Shown here: piece by piece, positions 9,421-18,966 of the stretch
Position numbering within the stretch: position 1 is the first letter of the stretch
Layout of the letters: every line of letters begins with the position of its first letter
Source: Tricholoma matsutake
Lineage: Eukaryota; Basidiomycota; Agaricomycetes; Agaricales; Tricholomataceae
DNA length: 64,000 nt
Assembly (NCBI GenBank): GCA_026075535.2
Contig: AP026547.1
Span: 7,130,001-7,194,000, forward strand
Direction: 5' to 3'
The notes under the pieces: model-generated
Databases searched by the model: none
Told to the model about the DNA's origin: nothing
Seen by the model: only the letters and a program-made list of their open reading frames with translations
Position numbers and translations under genes: made by a program

Positions 9421-12400
9421 ATCGTACGCCCTCACTGCCTGTCCATAACCGCTTTGAAGTCTTGTCAGTTGAATCCCTGGAGAATGAATCCATTTCTGTG
9501 ACTGCTCCCCTCTCTGACCCTTCGAAGTTGGCTAAAGACGTACCTGCTCTCCCCATCTCTCCTTCTACTCCACGTCCCAAAATTAAATCATGGGAGCGTA
9601 AACTACCACGCAAGTATATTGTGGCATCCACTCCCTCTGCACATTCCTTAAACCTAGCCATCGAACTGCAGACGACCGACACTGGACAGATACTCGGTGT
9701 CTCTGCGCTCCTGGACTCTGGTGCGACTGGTCTCTTCATCGATTCCCATCTGGTACAACAACATCGTCTAAATACTCGCTCACTCTCACGTCCGATACCT
9801 GTATATAACGTGGATGGATCCCCAAATGAAGCTGGTGCCATCCGAGAGGTTGCAGACCTGGTTCTCCATTACAAAGATCATAGTGAGCGTGCCCTTTTTG
9901 CTGTCACTCAATTAGGAAAGCAAAAGGCGATTTTGGGATATCCATGGCTTCGAGACCATAACCCAGAGGTCGACTGGCGCACCGGGGAGGTTACCATGAG
10001 CCGATGTCCATCCCGCTGTCGGACGTGTTTCACAGAAGCCAGGCAAGAACGTCGTGGACAGAAGGCGGCAATACGACGAACTCAGAAGTGTCGTGCTGGA
10101 CCCCTGCCTATACCTGAAGTAGAATTGGAAGGGGTTCCTGATCTAATGCTGGACTCGGATGATGATGATGAGGACCCAGAGGAAGTGGAGGAGGGTGATC
10201 AGATCTTCTACACTGCGATTCGCTCATCGCATGAGGTGTGTGCCACATCGAACATATCCCAACGCCTCGCCGAGGCCTTCCACAAAAACAACGCTGCTAA
10301 ATCCCCTACTAACTCCTTACTCCCTCATCTCCATGAGTTTGAAGACGTGTTCTCCAAGGAGTCATTCGACTCTCTTCCTGCGCGTAAGCCATGGGATCAC
10401 ACGATTGAACTCACCCCCGGCGCAACCCCTTCATCCTGCAAGGTCTATCCTCTCTCTCCGGAGGAACAACGGCAGCTTGACCAGTTCATCGACGAGCACC
10501 TGGCCTCTGGACGTATTCGACCATCGAAGTCACCCATGGCCTCTCCCTTTTTCTTTGTCAAGAAGAAGGATGGCTCACTTCGACCGGTTCAAGACTACAG
10601 AAGACTCAACAACATCACGGTCAAAAATCGCTACCCGCTACCCCTCATCTCCGAACTCGTAAACCAGCTCCGTGGAGCCCAATACTTCACCAAGCTCGAT
10701 GTCCGTTGGGGCTATAATAACGTGAGGATAAAGGAGGGAGATGAGTGGAAGGCAGCCTTTCATACCAACCGTGGTCTTTTTGAACCGCTTGTCATGTTCT
10801 TTGGCCTTACTAATAGCCCTGCCACCTTTCAGACCATGATGAACGACATCTTCCATGACCTCATCCTCGAAGGCGTTGTCTGCATCTATCTCGACGACAT
10901 CCTCATCTTCACTCACACGGTTGAAGAGCACCGTCGCATCACGCGCCTCGTCCTAGAGCGACTTCGACGGTACAAACTCTACCTTCATCAGGACAAATGC
11001 GAGTTCGAAAGGACCAAGATCGAGTACCTCGGCCTGATTATCTCGGAGGGTCAAGTGGAGATGGATCCTATCAAGGTAAATGGGGTCACAGCTTGGCCTA
11101 TGCCCACGAACAAGAAGGAGGTGCAGTCTTTCCTGGGCTTCATCAATTTTTATCGGCGTTTTATCAAGGATTTCTCACATCATGCACGACCGCTGTTCGA
11201 CTTGACAGGAAAGGAGGCATGGAGGTGGGATAATGCACAACAGGAGGCGTTCGAAAAGCTTAAGGAGATGGTCACTTCCGCTCCGATCCTTACCTTTGCT
11301 GACGATTCGCGTCCTTTTCGTGTAGAAGCCGACAGTTCTGACTTTGTGACGGGCGCTGTGTTGTCTCAGCAGTCTCCGGAGGACCAGAAGTGGCATCCTG
11401 TTGCGTTCTACTCCAAAAGCCTTAGTGCTGTAGAGAGAAACTACGAGATCCATGACAAGGAGATGTTGGCGATAATGCGTGCGCTTGAGGAGTGGCGACA
11501 CTTCCTCGAGGGTGCCCAACACAAGGTGGAAATTTGGACAGATCACAAGAACCTCGAGTACTTCATGACGGCCAAGAAATTGAACCGACGTCAAGCTCGT
11601 TGGTCCCTGTATCTATCTAGATTCGACTTCTCCTTGCACCACCGTCCGGGTCGCAGCATGGGGAAGACCGATGCCCTATCCCGACGTGCAGACCATGGGG
11701 ATGGCAGCGGCGACAACCAAAACATTGTGCTGTTGCAGCCAGACCTGTTCACCATTCGGGCACTGGAAGGCATCGTACCCCAGGGCGAGGAGCGGGACAT
11801 TCTATGTGACATTCGTCGCGCAAACCGTAGCGGTTTACATGAGGATGTTGTCGCCCGAGCTGTTAAGGAACTGAGGAAGGGATCAACCCTTTCCTTACGT
11901 GCGGCAGAGTGGGCTGAAAAGGAGGACTTGTTGTATTTCAGGGATCGCATCTATGACCCAGACCTTCACCGGCGCATCATATCCCAACACCATGACTCAC
12001 AGATTGCTGGCCACCCCGGATGCTGGAAGACCTTGGAGCTCACCTCACGGAACTATTGGTGGCCACAAATGTCACGGCTCATTGGTCAGTATTGTCGCAC
12101 TTGTGACCTTTGCTTACGCACCAAGGTCCCTCGTCGCAAGCCTATTGGTGAGCTACACCCTCTTCCTGTTCCAGAGAGTCGTTGGGATGTCATCAGCGTC
12201 GACTTTGTGGTGGAATTGCCAGAGTCAAACGGGTTTGATGCGGTGATGTGCACAGTTGACTCAGTGGGAAAACGCGCTCACTTCATTCCCACTCACACCA
12301 CTGTCAGTGCCCTAGGTGCCGCTCGACTCTACCTCCACCATGTGTGGAAGTTACATGGACTTCCTGGTGCCTTCCTCTCGGATCGTGGCCCTCAGTTCAT

Positions 12401-13310
12401 GGCAGAGTTCACTCGTGAGCTGTACCGACTCCTGGGGATCAAACTCCTCGCTTCAACTGCTTATCACCCACAAACTGATGGCCAGACGGAGCGAGTCAAC
12501 CAGGAACTGGAGCAGTACATCCGCCTCTTTGTCAATGAACGCCAGGACGATTGGGATGATCTCCTTCCTTTGGCCGAGTTTGGGTACAACAACCATGTCC
12601 ATGCTTCCACTCAACAGACCCCTTTCCTCTTAGACACTGGACGACATCCACACATGGGATTTGAACCTCGCCAAACTCCCTCACACATCGAGACAGTGAA
12701 TGAGTTCACAGAATGCATGAGGGATAGCTTGGAGGAGGCAAGGGCAGCCTTAGCAAAGGCGAAGGACGACATGGCGCGATTTTACAACCAGCGCCACTCC
12801 CCAACCCCTCAGTACAAGGTTGGTGATCGAGTTTATCTTGACTCCAGTGACATCTCCACTACATGTCCATCCAAGAAACTTGCTCATCGCTTCTTGGGAC
12901 CTTTCCCCATTGTCAAGTGCGTTGGAACACATGCCTATCGTCTACGCCTCCCAGCCTCCATGTCCAGACTCCATCCCGTCTTCCATGTCGTCAAATTGCT
13001 TCCAGCTCCCCCAGATCCGTTCCCGGGACGTCATTCACACCCACCACCACCACCTACAGTGATCGAGGGAGAACCCCAATATGAAGTCGAGTCAATCTTG
13101 GACAGCCGTTTGCGTCGAGGAAAACTCCAGTATTTGGTACATTGGAAGGGTTATGGGTATGAGGAGAACTCATGGGTCGAAGAGTCTGACGTAAATGCCC
13201 CTCGGTTAATCAAGGAATTCCACCGACGGCACACTGCTGCACCGCGTCGCATTCAAGTCACGGACTTTGGTCGTATACGATTTCGAATGCATCGGGGCGA
13301 TGCATCTTAG
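9375..13310 (+). CDS. pol: gypsy-1 Pol polyprotein
   Basis: The frame opens after a TAA at 9372-9374 and has no ATG near its start. It overlaps gag by 46 bases in the -1 frame, so expression by frameshifting is likely; a GTG at 9417 is an unlikely start in a eukaryote. Counting from 9417, domains in order are: aspartic protease with DSGATG near residue 100; reverse transcriptase with YLDD near 492; RNase H with EADSSD, YEIHDKE and WTDHKNLEYF; integrase with an HHCC zinc region and a D,D,E core (SVDF, SDRGPQF, and QTDGQTERVNQE); and a C-terminal chromodomain at about 1221-1275 with YLVHWKGYG. The chromodomain places it among chromoviruses and implies targeting to chromatin with methylated histone H3. 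All key residues are present. Confidence 0.95.
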   Translation, partial: AGSCRGAGFSYSQRVNRTPSLPVHNRFEVLSVESLENESISVTAPLSDPSKLAKDVPALPISPSTPRPKIKSWERKLPRKYIVASTPSAHSLNLAIELQTTDTGQILGVSALLDSGATGLFIDSHLVQQHRLNTRSLSRPIPVYNVDGSPNEAGAIREVADLVLHYKDHSERALFAVTQLGKQKAILGYPWLRDHNPEVDWRTGEVTMSRCPSRCRTCFTEARQERRGQKAAIRRTQKCRAGPLPIPEVELEGVPDLMLDSDDDDEDPEEVEEGDQIFYTAIRSSHEVCATSNISQRLAEAFHKNNAAKSPTNSLLPHLHEFEDVFSKESFDSLPARKPWDHTIELTPGATPSSCKVYPLSPEEQRQLDQFIDEHLASGRIRPSKSPMASPFFFVKKKDGSLRPVQDYRRLNNITVKNRYPLPLISELVNQLRGAQYFTKLDVRWGYNNVRIKEGDEWKAAFHTNRGLFEPLVMFFGLTNSPATFQTMMNDIFHDLILEGVVCIYLDDILIFTHTVEEHRRITRLVLERLRRYKLYLHQDKCEFERTKIEYLGLIISEGQVEMDPIKVNGVTAWPMPTNKKEVQSFLGFINFYRRFIKDFSHHARPLFDLTGKEAWRWDNAQQEAFEKLKEMVTSAPILTFADDSRPFRVEADSSDFVTGAVLSQQSPEDQKWHPVAFYSKSLSAVERNYEIHDKEMLAIMRALEEWRHFLEGAQHKVEIWTDHKNLEYFMTAKKLNRRQARWSLYLSRFDFSLHHRPGRSMGKTDALSRRADHGDGSGDNQNIVLLQPDLFTIRALEGIVPQGEERDILCDIRRANRSGLHEDVVARAVKELRKGSTLSLRAAEWAEKEDLLYFRDRIYDPDLHRRIISQHHDSQIAGHPGCWKTLELTSRNYWWPQMSRLIGQYCRTCDLCLRTKVPRRKPIGELHPLPVPESRWDVISVDFVVELPESNGFDAVMCTVDSVGKRAHFIPTHTTVSALGAARLYLHHVWKLHGLPGAFLSDRGPQFMAEFTRELYRLLGIKLLASTAYHPQTDGQTERVNQELEQYIRLFVNERQDDWDDLLPLAEFGYNNHVHASTQQTPFLLDTGRHPHMGFEPRQTPSHIETVNEFTECMRDSLEEARAALAKAKDDMARFYNQRHSPTPQYKVGDRVYLDSSDISTTCPSKKLAHRFLGPFPIVKCVGTHAYRLRLPASMSRLHPVFHVVKLLPAPPDPFPGRHSHPPPPPTVIEGEPQYEVESILDSRLRRGKLQYLVHWKGYGYEENSWVEESDVNAPRLIKEFHRRHTAAPRRIQVTDFGRIRFRMHRGDAS

Positions 13311-13321
13311 AGAGGGGGTGA
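13309..13321 (+). other. Polypurine tract of gypsy-1
   Basis: AGAGAGGGGGTGA lies just before the 3' LTR, where plus-strand synthesis is primed. It overlaps the pol stop region. Confidence 0.8.
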
Positions 13322-13747
13322 TGTAAGGGGACTAAGGGGGTGCCCTGTGTGTTTTTCCTATTTTTTATGTTCGTCCCATATTTTTCCCCACCTCATTTCC
13401 TTCTATTCTTCATTTTCTATGATTTTTCCGGATTTTATTACTAATTTTCCCTTGCTATCATGTTTGTATATGTTGACACTTTTATATTTAGAGGCGGAGT
13501 ACCCCTTCCGACACATACCCCTTGGTATGATGTCATTCGGCGGCCTTGATCCGCCTATCTCCGCCTTTTTCTATTTTTAGGTTATATTTGATTTTTGTCG
13601 TCTTCACATATACTGGGCATTGGCAAGGGGATCCTTAGAGTTTTCTCTTCGGATTTCCCTTTGCTAGGTGCGCCCCCAATGCCTGTATTATGTAGTATAA
13701 TTTTAACTTCGGATTTCCCTTTGCTAGAGGCTTAGGTTGCCCTTATA
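13322..13747 (+). repeat. gypsy-1 3' LTR
   Basis: It is the partner of 7710-8135 with three CG/TG differences: ATTGG for ATCGG, CTTCGG for CTTTGG, and GGTGCG for GGTGTG. Confidence 0.95.
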
Positions 13748-13752
13748 GCCAA

Positions 13753-14193
13753 GAAATGGGCAAGATACAGTATTTTGATGATTTAACAATTAAAGATAAA
13801 CAACCTTTGTCAGTGTAAAGTGCCCAAGCTACACCCTTCTACAAGTTAAATAAACTCAGTTGAGTTAAAACCAGCTCTGACATCATCTTTTTGATTTTTT
13901 GATATATGAACAAATAATGCCAAATATCTTTTAATAATAGACCAACAGTATACTTTTTATCTTGCAAGTTAAATCATCCAAAGTGGATGAAAACTGAAGG
14001 AGATACTATATTTAGCCATGACAACAATGCCAAACAATGCCAAACACCCTCCCAATGATTGGCCAATAATGTATCTTCTCATTCCAAGTTAAATAAAAGA
14101 AATCAGCCAAGAATTGAGCAAGATATAGTATTTTGATCTAACAAACAAATATAAACAACTTTTGTCAGCACAGGGTAAAGTGTCCAAGTTACA
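13753..14193. repeat. Continuation of the AT-rich array
   Basis: It resumes the array interrupted by gypsy-1, with the same CAAGATACAGTATTTTGAT and AAACAATGCC phrases. It ends at the TA target of the mariner-type element. Confidence 0.65.
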
Positions 14194-14195
14194 TA

Positions 14196-17100
14196 CAGTA
14201 GCGGACAACCAAAGCCTGCTAGTTTGCTAGTGGGGCGAGAAATTTTTTTGGCCTAAAACTGACCTCAAATTCAAACTCGCAGCCCTCAGTAATGCCCGAA
14301 AAAGGCCTCAGCTTAATTTTCCCATGGGTTTTGAGGGTGGCCAAAATTTTGGACAAAATTTATACTATATATGGGCCCTGCGCACCTAATTTATTGCTTG
14401 GATCGTGCCTCCAGTGCCTTCATTGCACTCTCTGAGACTCCTCTGTGACTCCTCTGCTTGCGTACAGCCCATGCTGCAGCCTCACCTGTCAAACCTTTTC
14501 TGTAAGCGTCAATAAATCTCCACAACCGGTTAATAAATCTCCAAATGACTTCTGCAGGGCACGCATCCAAGACCTCCAGTGCGCATGTCTTAGCCTCTGC
14601 AGAGTTGTTTTTAGGGTGCTCCCAGTATCGGTACTTGCACCATCCCCAGTACTTAGAGTAGTTGTTAGATCGGTAGGCAATAAACAGATTGTTGCTTACC
14701 ATTTCAATGGGATTCAGCTTGCAGTGAAACTTTGGCAAGAAAAGGCACTGATGGCTGGTACCCTTGATAAACGCCTCCAGCATTGATTCCTGATTCATAA
14801 AATCTTCCTGCTGAGAGAGAAGCCAGGCCATGCAACAATTTTGGCTCTCAAATGGGCACACTGGTGCGCACTTTGCCTTCAAGCGTGAGACATTGAACCC
14901 ACGTTCTTCAAGAATGGCCTGCAAGCCTTTCTGCTGCCCAGATGATGTTGTCATCTTCTGTGGCTGTCCCCGGAAGTGCAGGTCAGGATTTGATTGAGGA
15001 ATTGTGGTATTGTGTTGCTTGCATTGCTTTCCGCCATCAGATTTATTCATTTCGAAAGCCTTGAGTGCATCGGGTGGTAAAGAAGCATGGGCAGAGGACT
15101 GGTCAAAAATGAACAGGGCTTCGCAGTCAGGATGAGCAGACTTGAAGATCTCGATGGCATATTTTATCTGATCCATAAGTTGTTTGGTGTCCCACCAAGG
15201 ATCTCCATTTGCGCCTGGATAAATTACTTTTTGGGCATCCCGGATGATTCATCCAGTCTCATCCAAGAGCACAAGTCGCCCATCTTCTTTGTTAACAAAA
15301 TCTGACACATGGATTAACCTGCCTTGGCCTTTTTTCCGAAGAGGCTGCTCACCCTCTCGCAACCAAAGGCTTCATGCCTCATCATTTGTGTGAAAACAGC
15401 ACTCATCATGGTACTGAATTATAACTCGATGCTGTCCTTTGTGAATCTCTGGCATGATTTTCTTTAATTCTGGTCCCTCGTGTCTTGCCATGAGAGCTTC
15501 AAACCAAACGATTGCTGGCAAGAAAACCTTATTTTGATATTCCACAACGTCATCGCATTCATGGCCATCCATATAAACTCCTTTCTGCACAACAGTTCGA
15601 TGCCACCCAAGCTTGATCAACCACCAACGAGCAGTGCGCTCACTGATTCCCTTCGCAAGATTGATATTCAATTCAGGAAATATTGTTCCATTGAGTGCAT
15701 ATCGAAGTCAGCGGGGTGTGACATCCCCTGTTTTCTGCGAGGTGAGCCAGTCTCGTGTTCGTGTCTTGACTTGCTCATCATAAAGCCATGATCTTGAATT
15801 TCCAGACCCACCACACTTCTCGATCGGAAGCGCTTCAAAAATATGGTAATGTCTTGCCAGCACGCGAACTCTTCGGGCAAACCAATTGCCCTCCCCCTCG
15901 TGCCATTGTCGTGCAATCTCAAGACTTGCCTGAGTTCGGGAAATGCCTTTGAGGCACAGAGTAGCGAAATTTGAGATGATGAGGAGCTGGTTTAGTCGGG
16001 ACAAGGGTAATGTCTTGCTATTTTTTTTGAGGTGATCTTTGATCTGCTTTCGCAGATCAGTCCAGTCCCGAGCGTGACTCTTCGGACCTTGCACACTCTC
16101 ATTGAGCTCGGCTTCCCAATCCTCAAGCTCTTCGTCATTGATATCATCCGCCAAAGATTCAAGGTCACTTTTTTCGGGCTCAGCATCCATCTCGTCGACA
16201 TCTGCAAGCCCCAAAGCAGCCTGAGCTTCATCATCTGTCGACGGATCTGAGAGCACAGATGCTGATCTCGTTCTCAATGGCCCGGCTATCTGAGCATCAG
16301 GTGATGTTGGCGATGGTGGCTGCACAATCGGCTGATCTTGCGTCGACACTGGCAGATTTGCTTTTGCCTTTGGCCCCACAACTCTTGTTGGATATGAAGG
16401 GGCCTTGAACCCGAACCCTGTCAGCTGTCCCTGGCCTCGGAAAGCTCTTGCATGCCGCCGCTGGGTCTGCTCTGATTTAGACATGACATCTGGACCTTTC
16501 TGATATGTCTTGGGTCTTTCTGGTTGCGTTATCAGTAGCGAGATAAGTGAAAACAATTGTGAGTCCATGCCTTTCTTCTCTTGCTTTCTCTTGTTTCTCT
16601 TATTCTTCAGTCTCTCAGGCAGCCAATCCAGATCAGATGGGTCATCAACCTCGAGCATGCCTATCATCGCCTCAGCAAGATCTTCCTTGCCAAATCCCTC
16701 CCATTCCTCCAACTCTTCATTATCATCATCCTCTCCCTCGTCTTGGCAAGCCTCCGCATGTGCAAGGTTTGTCTTCAGAGAATCAAAATGGATCAACAAA
16801 TCAAGATCTTCGTTGTCCTCCTCCAAATCAGATTCATTACCATTGGGGCTCAGGGCTCTGGATCTGGGTGGAGTGGGTTGTGGGGTTGACTCAGAGAATG
16901 CAGAGGACTGTCTGGATTGATTTCTGAGACCAGCAATGTTGGGTGTGGGCCGAGACTTCTTTGAGGGTCGACCTCTAGCCATGAGTGCAAGATGTAACTT
17001 AAAGATTTTTTTAGACAGTCCCATTCGTGTTCATTGATCATTTTTCAACATGCTGAGACACAACTCATCAAAAGCAATCGATTAGTGAATTTTCTGTGAT

Positions 17101-17298
17101 TTTTAGTGCTAGAATAGGGGTACAGCCAAATTTCTTGGGGTCAAAATCTAAATTTGTCAGTTTTGCATGATCAGCTCGTGCAGATCTTATCATTACCATC
17201 TAAACTACCGTATTTTGACATTTAGAACCCATTTGGACCTTTGCAGCTGTCCAAATAATTCATTGAGAAAACAAGTGGGCTTTGCTTGTCCGCTACTG
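14196..17298 (-). mobile_element. Tc1/mariner-type DNA transposon
   Basis: Terminal inverted repeats of 21 bp, CAGTAGCGGACAACCAAAGC on the left (14196-14216) with one mismatch on the right (17278-17298), are flanked by TA on each side (14194-14195 and 17299-17300). The TA duplication and the DDE transposase inside place it in the IS630/Tc1/mariner superfamily. The element is 3,103 bp, large for the group. It inserted into, or at the edge of, the AT-rich array. Confidence 0.9.
14391..16982 (-). pseudogene. Tc1/mariner-type DDE transposase, interrupted by three TGA codons
   Basis: One frame runs from an ATG at 16982 (MARGRPSKK, AT-hook-like) to a stop at 14391. It is interrupted only by TGA codons at 15708-15710, 15372-15374 and 15249-15251. 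An ATG at 17024 would add 14 residues. The N-terminal 300 residues are acidic and low-complexity. A helix-turn-helix-like part (ISERTARWWLIKLGW) precedes the catalytic core. Likely catalytic residues are Asp in YHDE (about residue 526), Asp in FIFDQSSAHA (about 627) and Glu in KLNPIE (about 760). The last spacing is long compared with classical mariner. No frameshift is needed, so the gene died by point mutation. A CGA arginine codon upstream of each TGA is a simple explanation. Confidence 0.85.
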
Positions 17299-17300
17299 TA

Positions 17301-17704
17301 TAAACTTGAATATGCCTAGGGGACCCCAGTTGTGTTCTCTTAGGTATTCCACCTATACTTGTGGTGCGAAACACCTTTCTCAACCAACTATTCTATTAAT
17401 AACCTCTCACATCAAAACCATCAATTTCCCCATCATGCACATGGATCCCACCCCCTTCTTGTAGAGAGAACCTGCACAGTCTTAGCTAGCAGATAGTGGA
17501 TGTTGCCCTAACAGTTACAGGGTTGGGTGGGTGCTTACCTGGCAGGGTTATTTGCTCCACAGGTGTCCCTCCACCCCTCTGCAGCCTCCTAGTTTTAAAC
17601 AAGACCCTCGTGTCCCATTTTGATGGGAAGGAAGGAGGTATCGCAGTTGTGGTTGGGTCTGGCTTGTCTCGTGTTAGCACCCCTTGTCACCAGTAGCTAA
17701 TATC
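17301..17704. other. Unassigned stretch with start of a hairpin-intron family remnant
   Basis: Nothing coding is seen. On the minus strand, 17515-17560 contains the motif CAGGTAAGCACCCACC, also seen in other members of the module family, so a remnant probably begins near 17456. Positions 17301-17455 are unassigned. Confidence 0.35.
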
Positions 17705-17800
17705 CTAAAAATGCAGAAAAACAATTGTTAGTAGAAAAAACAAGAAACAAACCAGAAAAAATGTTACCTAGGGGCCCAAACAGCAACAGTCTTTGGGCTC
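17705..17800 (-). other. Hairpin-intron module copy
   Basis: On the minus strand, an inverted repeat (17771-17800, GGGGCCCAAA... with ...TTTGGGCTC) is followed by an intron-like segment of 63 bp (17705-17767). The segment has donor GTAACA, branch point CTACTAAC and acceptor TTTTTAG. A second, weaker copy lies at 18094-18165 with branch point AACTAACTAAT and acceptor CTTTAG, but a lost donor. Confidence 0.55.
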
Positions 17801-18174
17801 ATGTTTTGCTCCCCTGCCCTGTCATTGTTGCACCCTCTCTCCATCTTTGATGTGCCAGTTGCACTGCTCCACCCTGCAAGCAGCTGCTCACAGTGGTGGG
17901 TCTGGCAGGTGGTGGTGGCCATCCTCATCATCTTTGCCTTGCCATCCTCGTCACTGTGCCAAGTTGTTCCTGTCATCGGTTGTCATCCCATTGTCTCATC
18001 ATCCTGATCCATTATCCACCTTGTGAGCAGGTGCTTGCAGCAGTGGTGTGGGTGTGGGTCTGCCATCTTGGCCCTGTCTTGTGGTAATAGAACCTAAAGA
18101 TCAAATTAACACATTAGTTAGTTGAAAAGAAAAGAAAGGAACTTGGGATTAGGGCCCAACAAACAACTCGTTTG

Positions 18175-18780
18175 CAGATATGTCAGCTTTGTTAAGTTGA
18201 GGAAGTGTGACTCAACGTGACAGTTTCCTTTTTCGTTCAAAATCCGCGTGTCGGTAATAGGACTGACTTCAAAATATAAGCCTGTCTCCAGACAGAGTTA
18301 AAACCCCGACGCCTGGCCAGACTTTACGTATTACTTTTGCTGTTATGACAGTTATGTAAAAAGACACTCGGAGTACCTCGGACTCGTAACTCGAATCGGA
18401 CGTAAGAGGGTTCGCGTTGACGAAGAAATACAACCACGGTTCTATTGTGACGCTGAATCCTGATCAACTTTGTCGAGGTGGGGAGGGAATGCTAACAACG
18501 CCCGAGCCAGAACCAGCGAGTATTTGTTCGAAGATTTTTCGTGGGTTGACGGATACCCTGAGTTGACCCTGAGTATACTTCTGGTGAAGTGGACTCGATG
18601 CCGGGTATCATGACTTTAGCATTTTGGTGAGGGACGAGGGAACGTCGCACAAGTTGCCCGTCTGTCGATGGTGTCGTTTGAGCTTCAAGAACGGCTGTGA
18701 AGACCTCCGAGCGCGTTGTGGATCCAGTGATATCCCCAACATCTTATGATTGCCCGTCACGGGCTATGTACTGGGTCTTA
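18175..18780. other. CpG-rich unassigned stretch
   Basis: The base composition changes sharply to CpG-rich, unlike the decayed repeats on its left. On the minus strand about 86 codons are open (roughly 18490-18750) without a start. This could be part of a host exon, an old gene fragment or the 3' flank of ATG7. I recognise no domain. A T-run of about 17 bases ends it at 18780-18796. Confidence 0.3.
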
Positions 18781-18966
18781 TTTTTTTTTTTTTTTCTACA
18801 TAGGGCTGTTATAAATCATTGATAAATCAGTTTGTATGACTCGGTTTCTTGTAGCGATATCCAAATATTTTGTTGTATAATTTTGCAGTGTACATACTTA
18901 GGATTTACGCAGTACGACACACTCAGAGAATTATATTTATACATTAGTTCCACCAATGTCAGCGTA

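Larger units (their letters stand above)
7710..13747 (+). mobile_element. gypsy-1: intact Ty3/gypsy chromovirus
   Basis: This is a complete LTR retrotransposon of 6,038 bp. Its 426-bp LTRs (7710-8135 and 13322-13747) differ at three positions. The insertion duplicated GCCAA (7705-7709 and 13748-13752). It carries gag and then pol in the order protease, reverse transcriptase, RNase H, integrase, chromodomain. Both frames are open, so it may be competent and recent. It inserted into the AT-rich array. Its LTR family also appears as fragments or solo copies at 27876, 54078 and 62722. Confidence 0.95.

Noticed and set aside
14391..16982. An alternative genetic code using TGA as arginine
   Set aside because: ATG7 and gypsy-1 use TGA as stop and the same TGA pattern appears in dead copia-1, so decay is the simpler cause.
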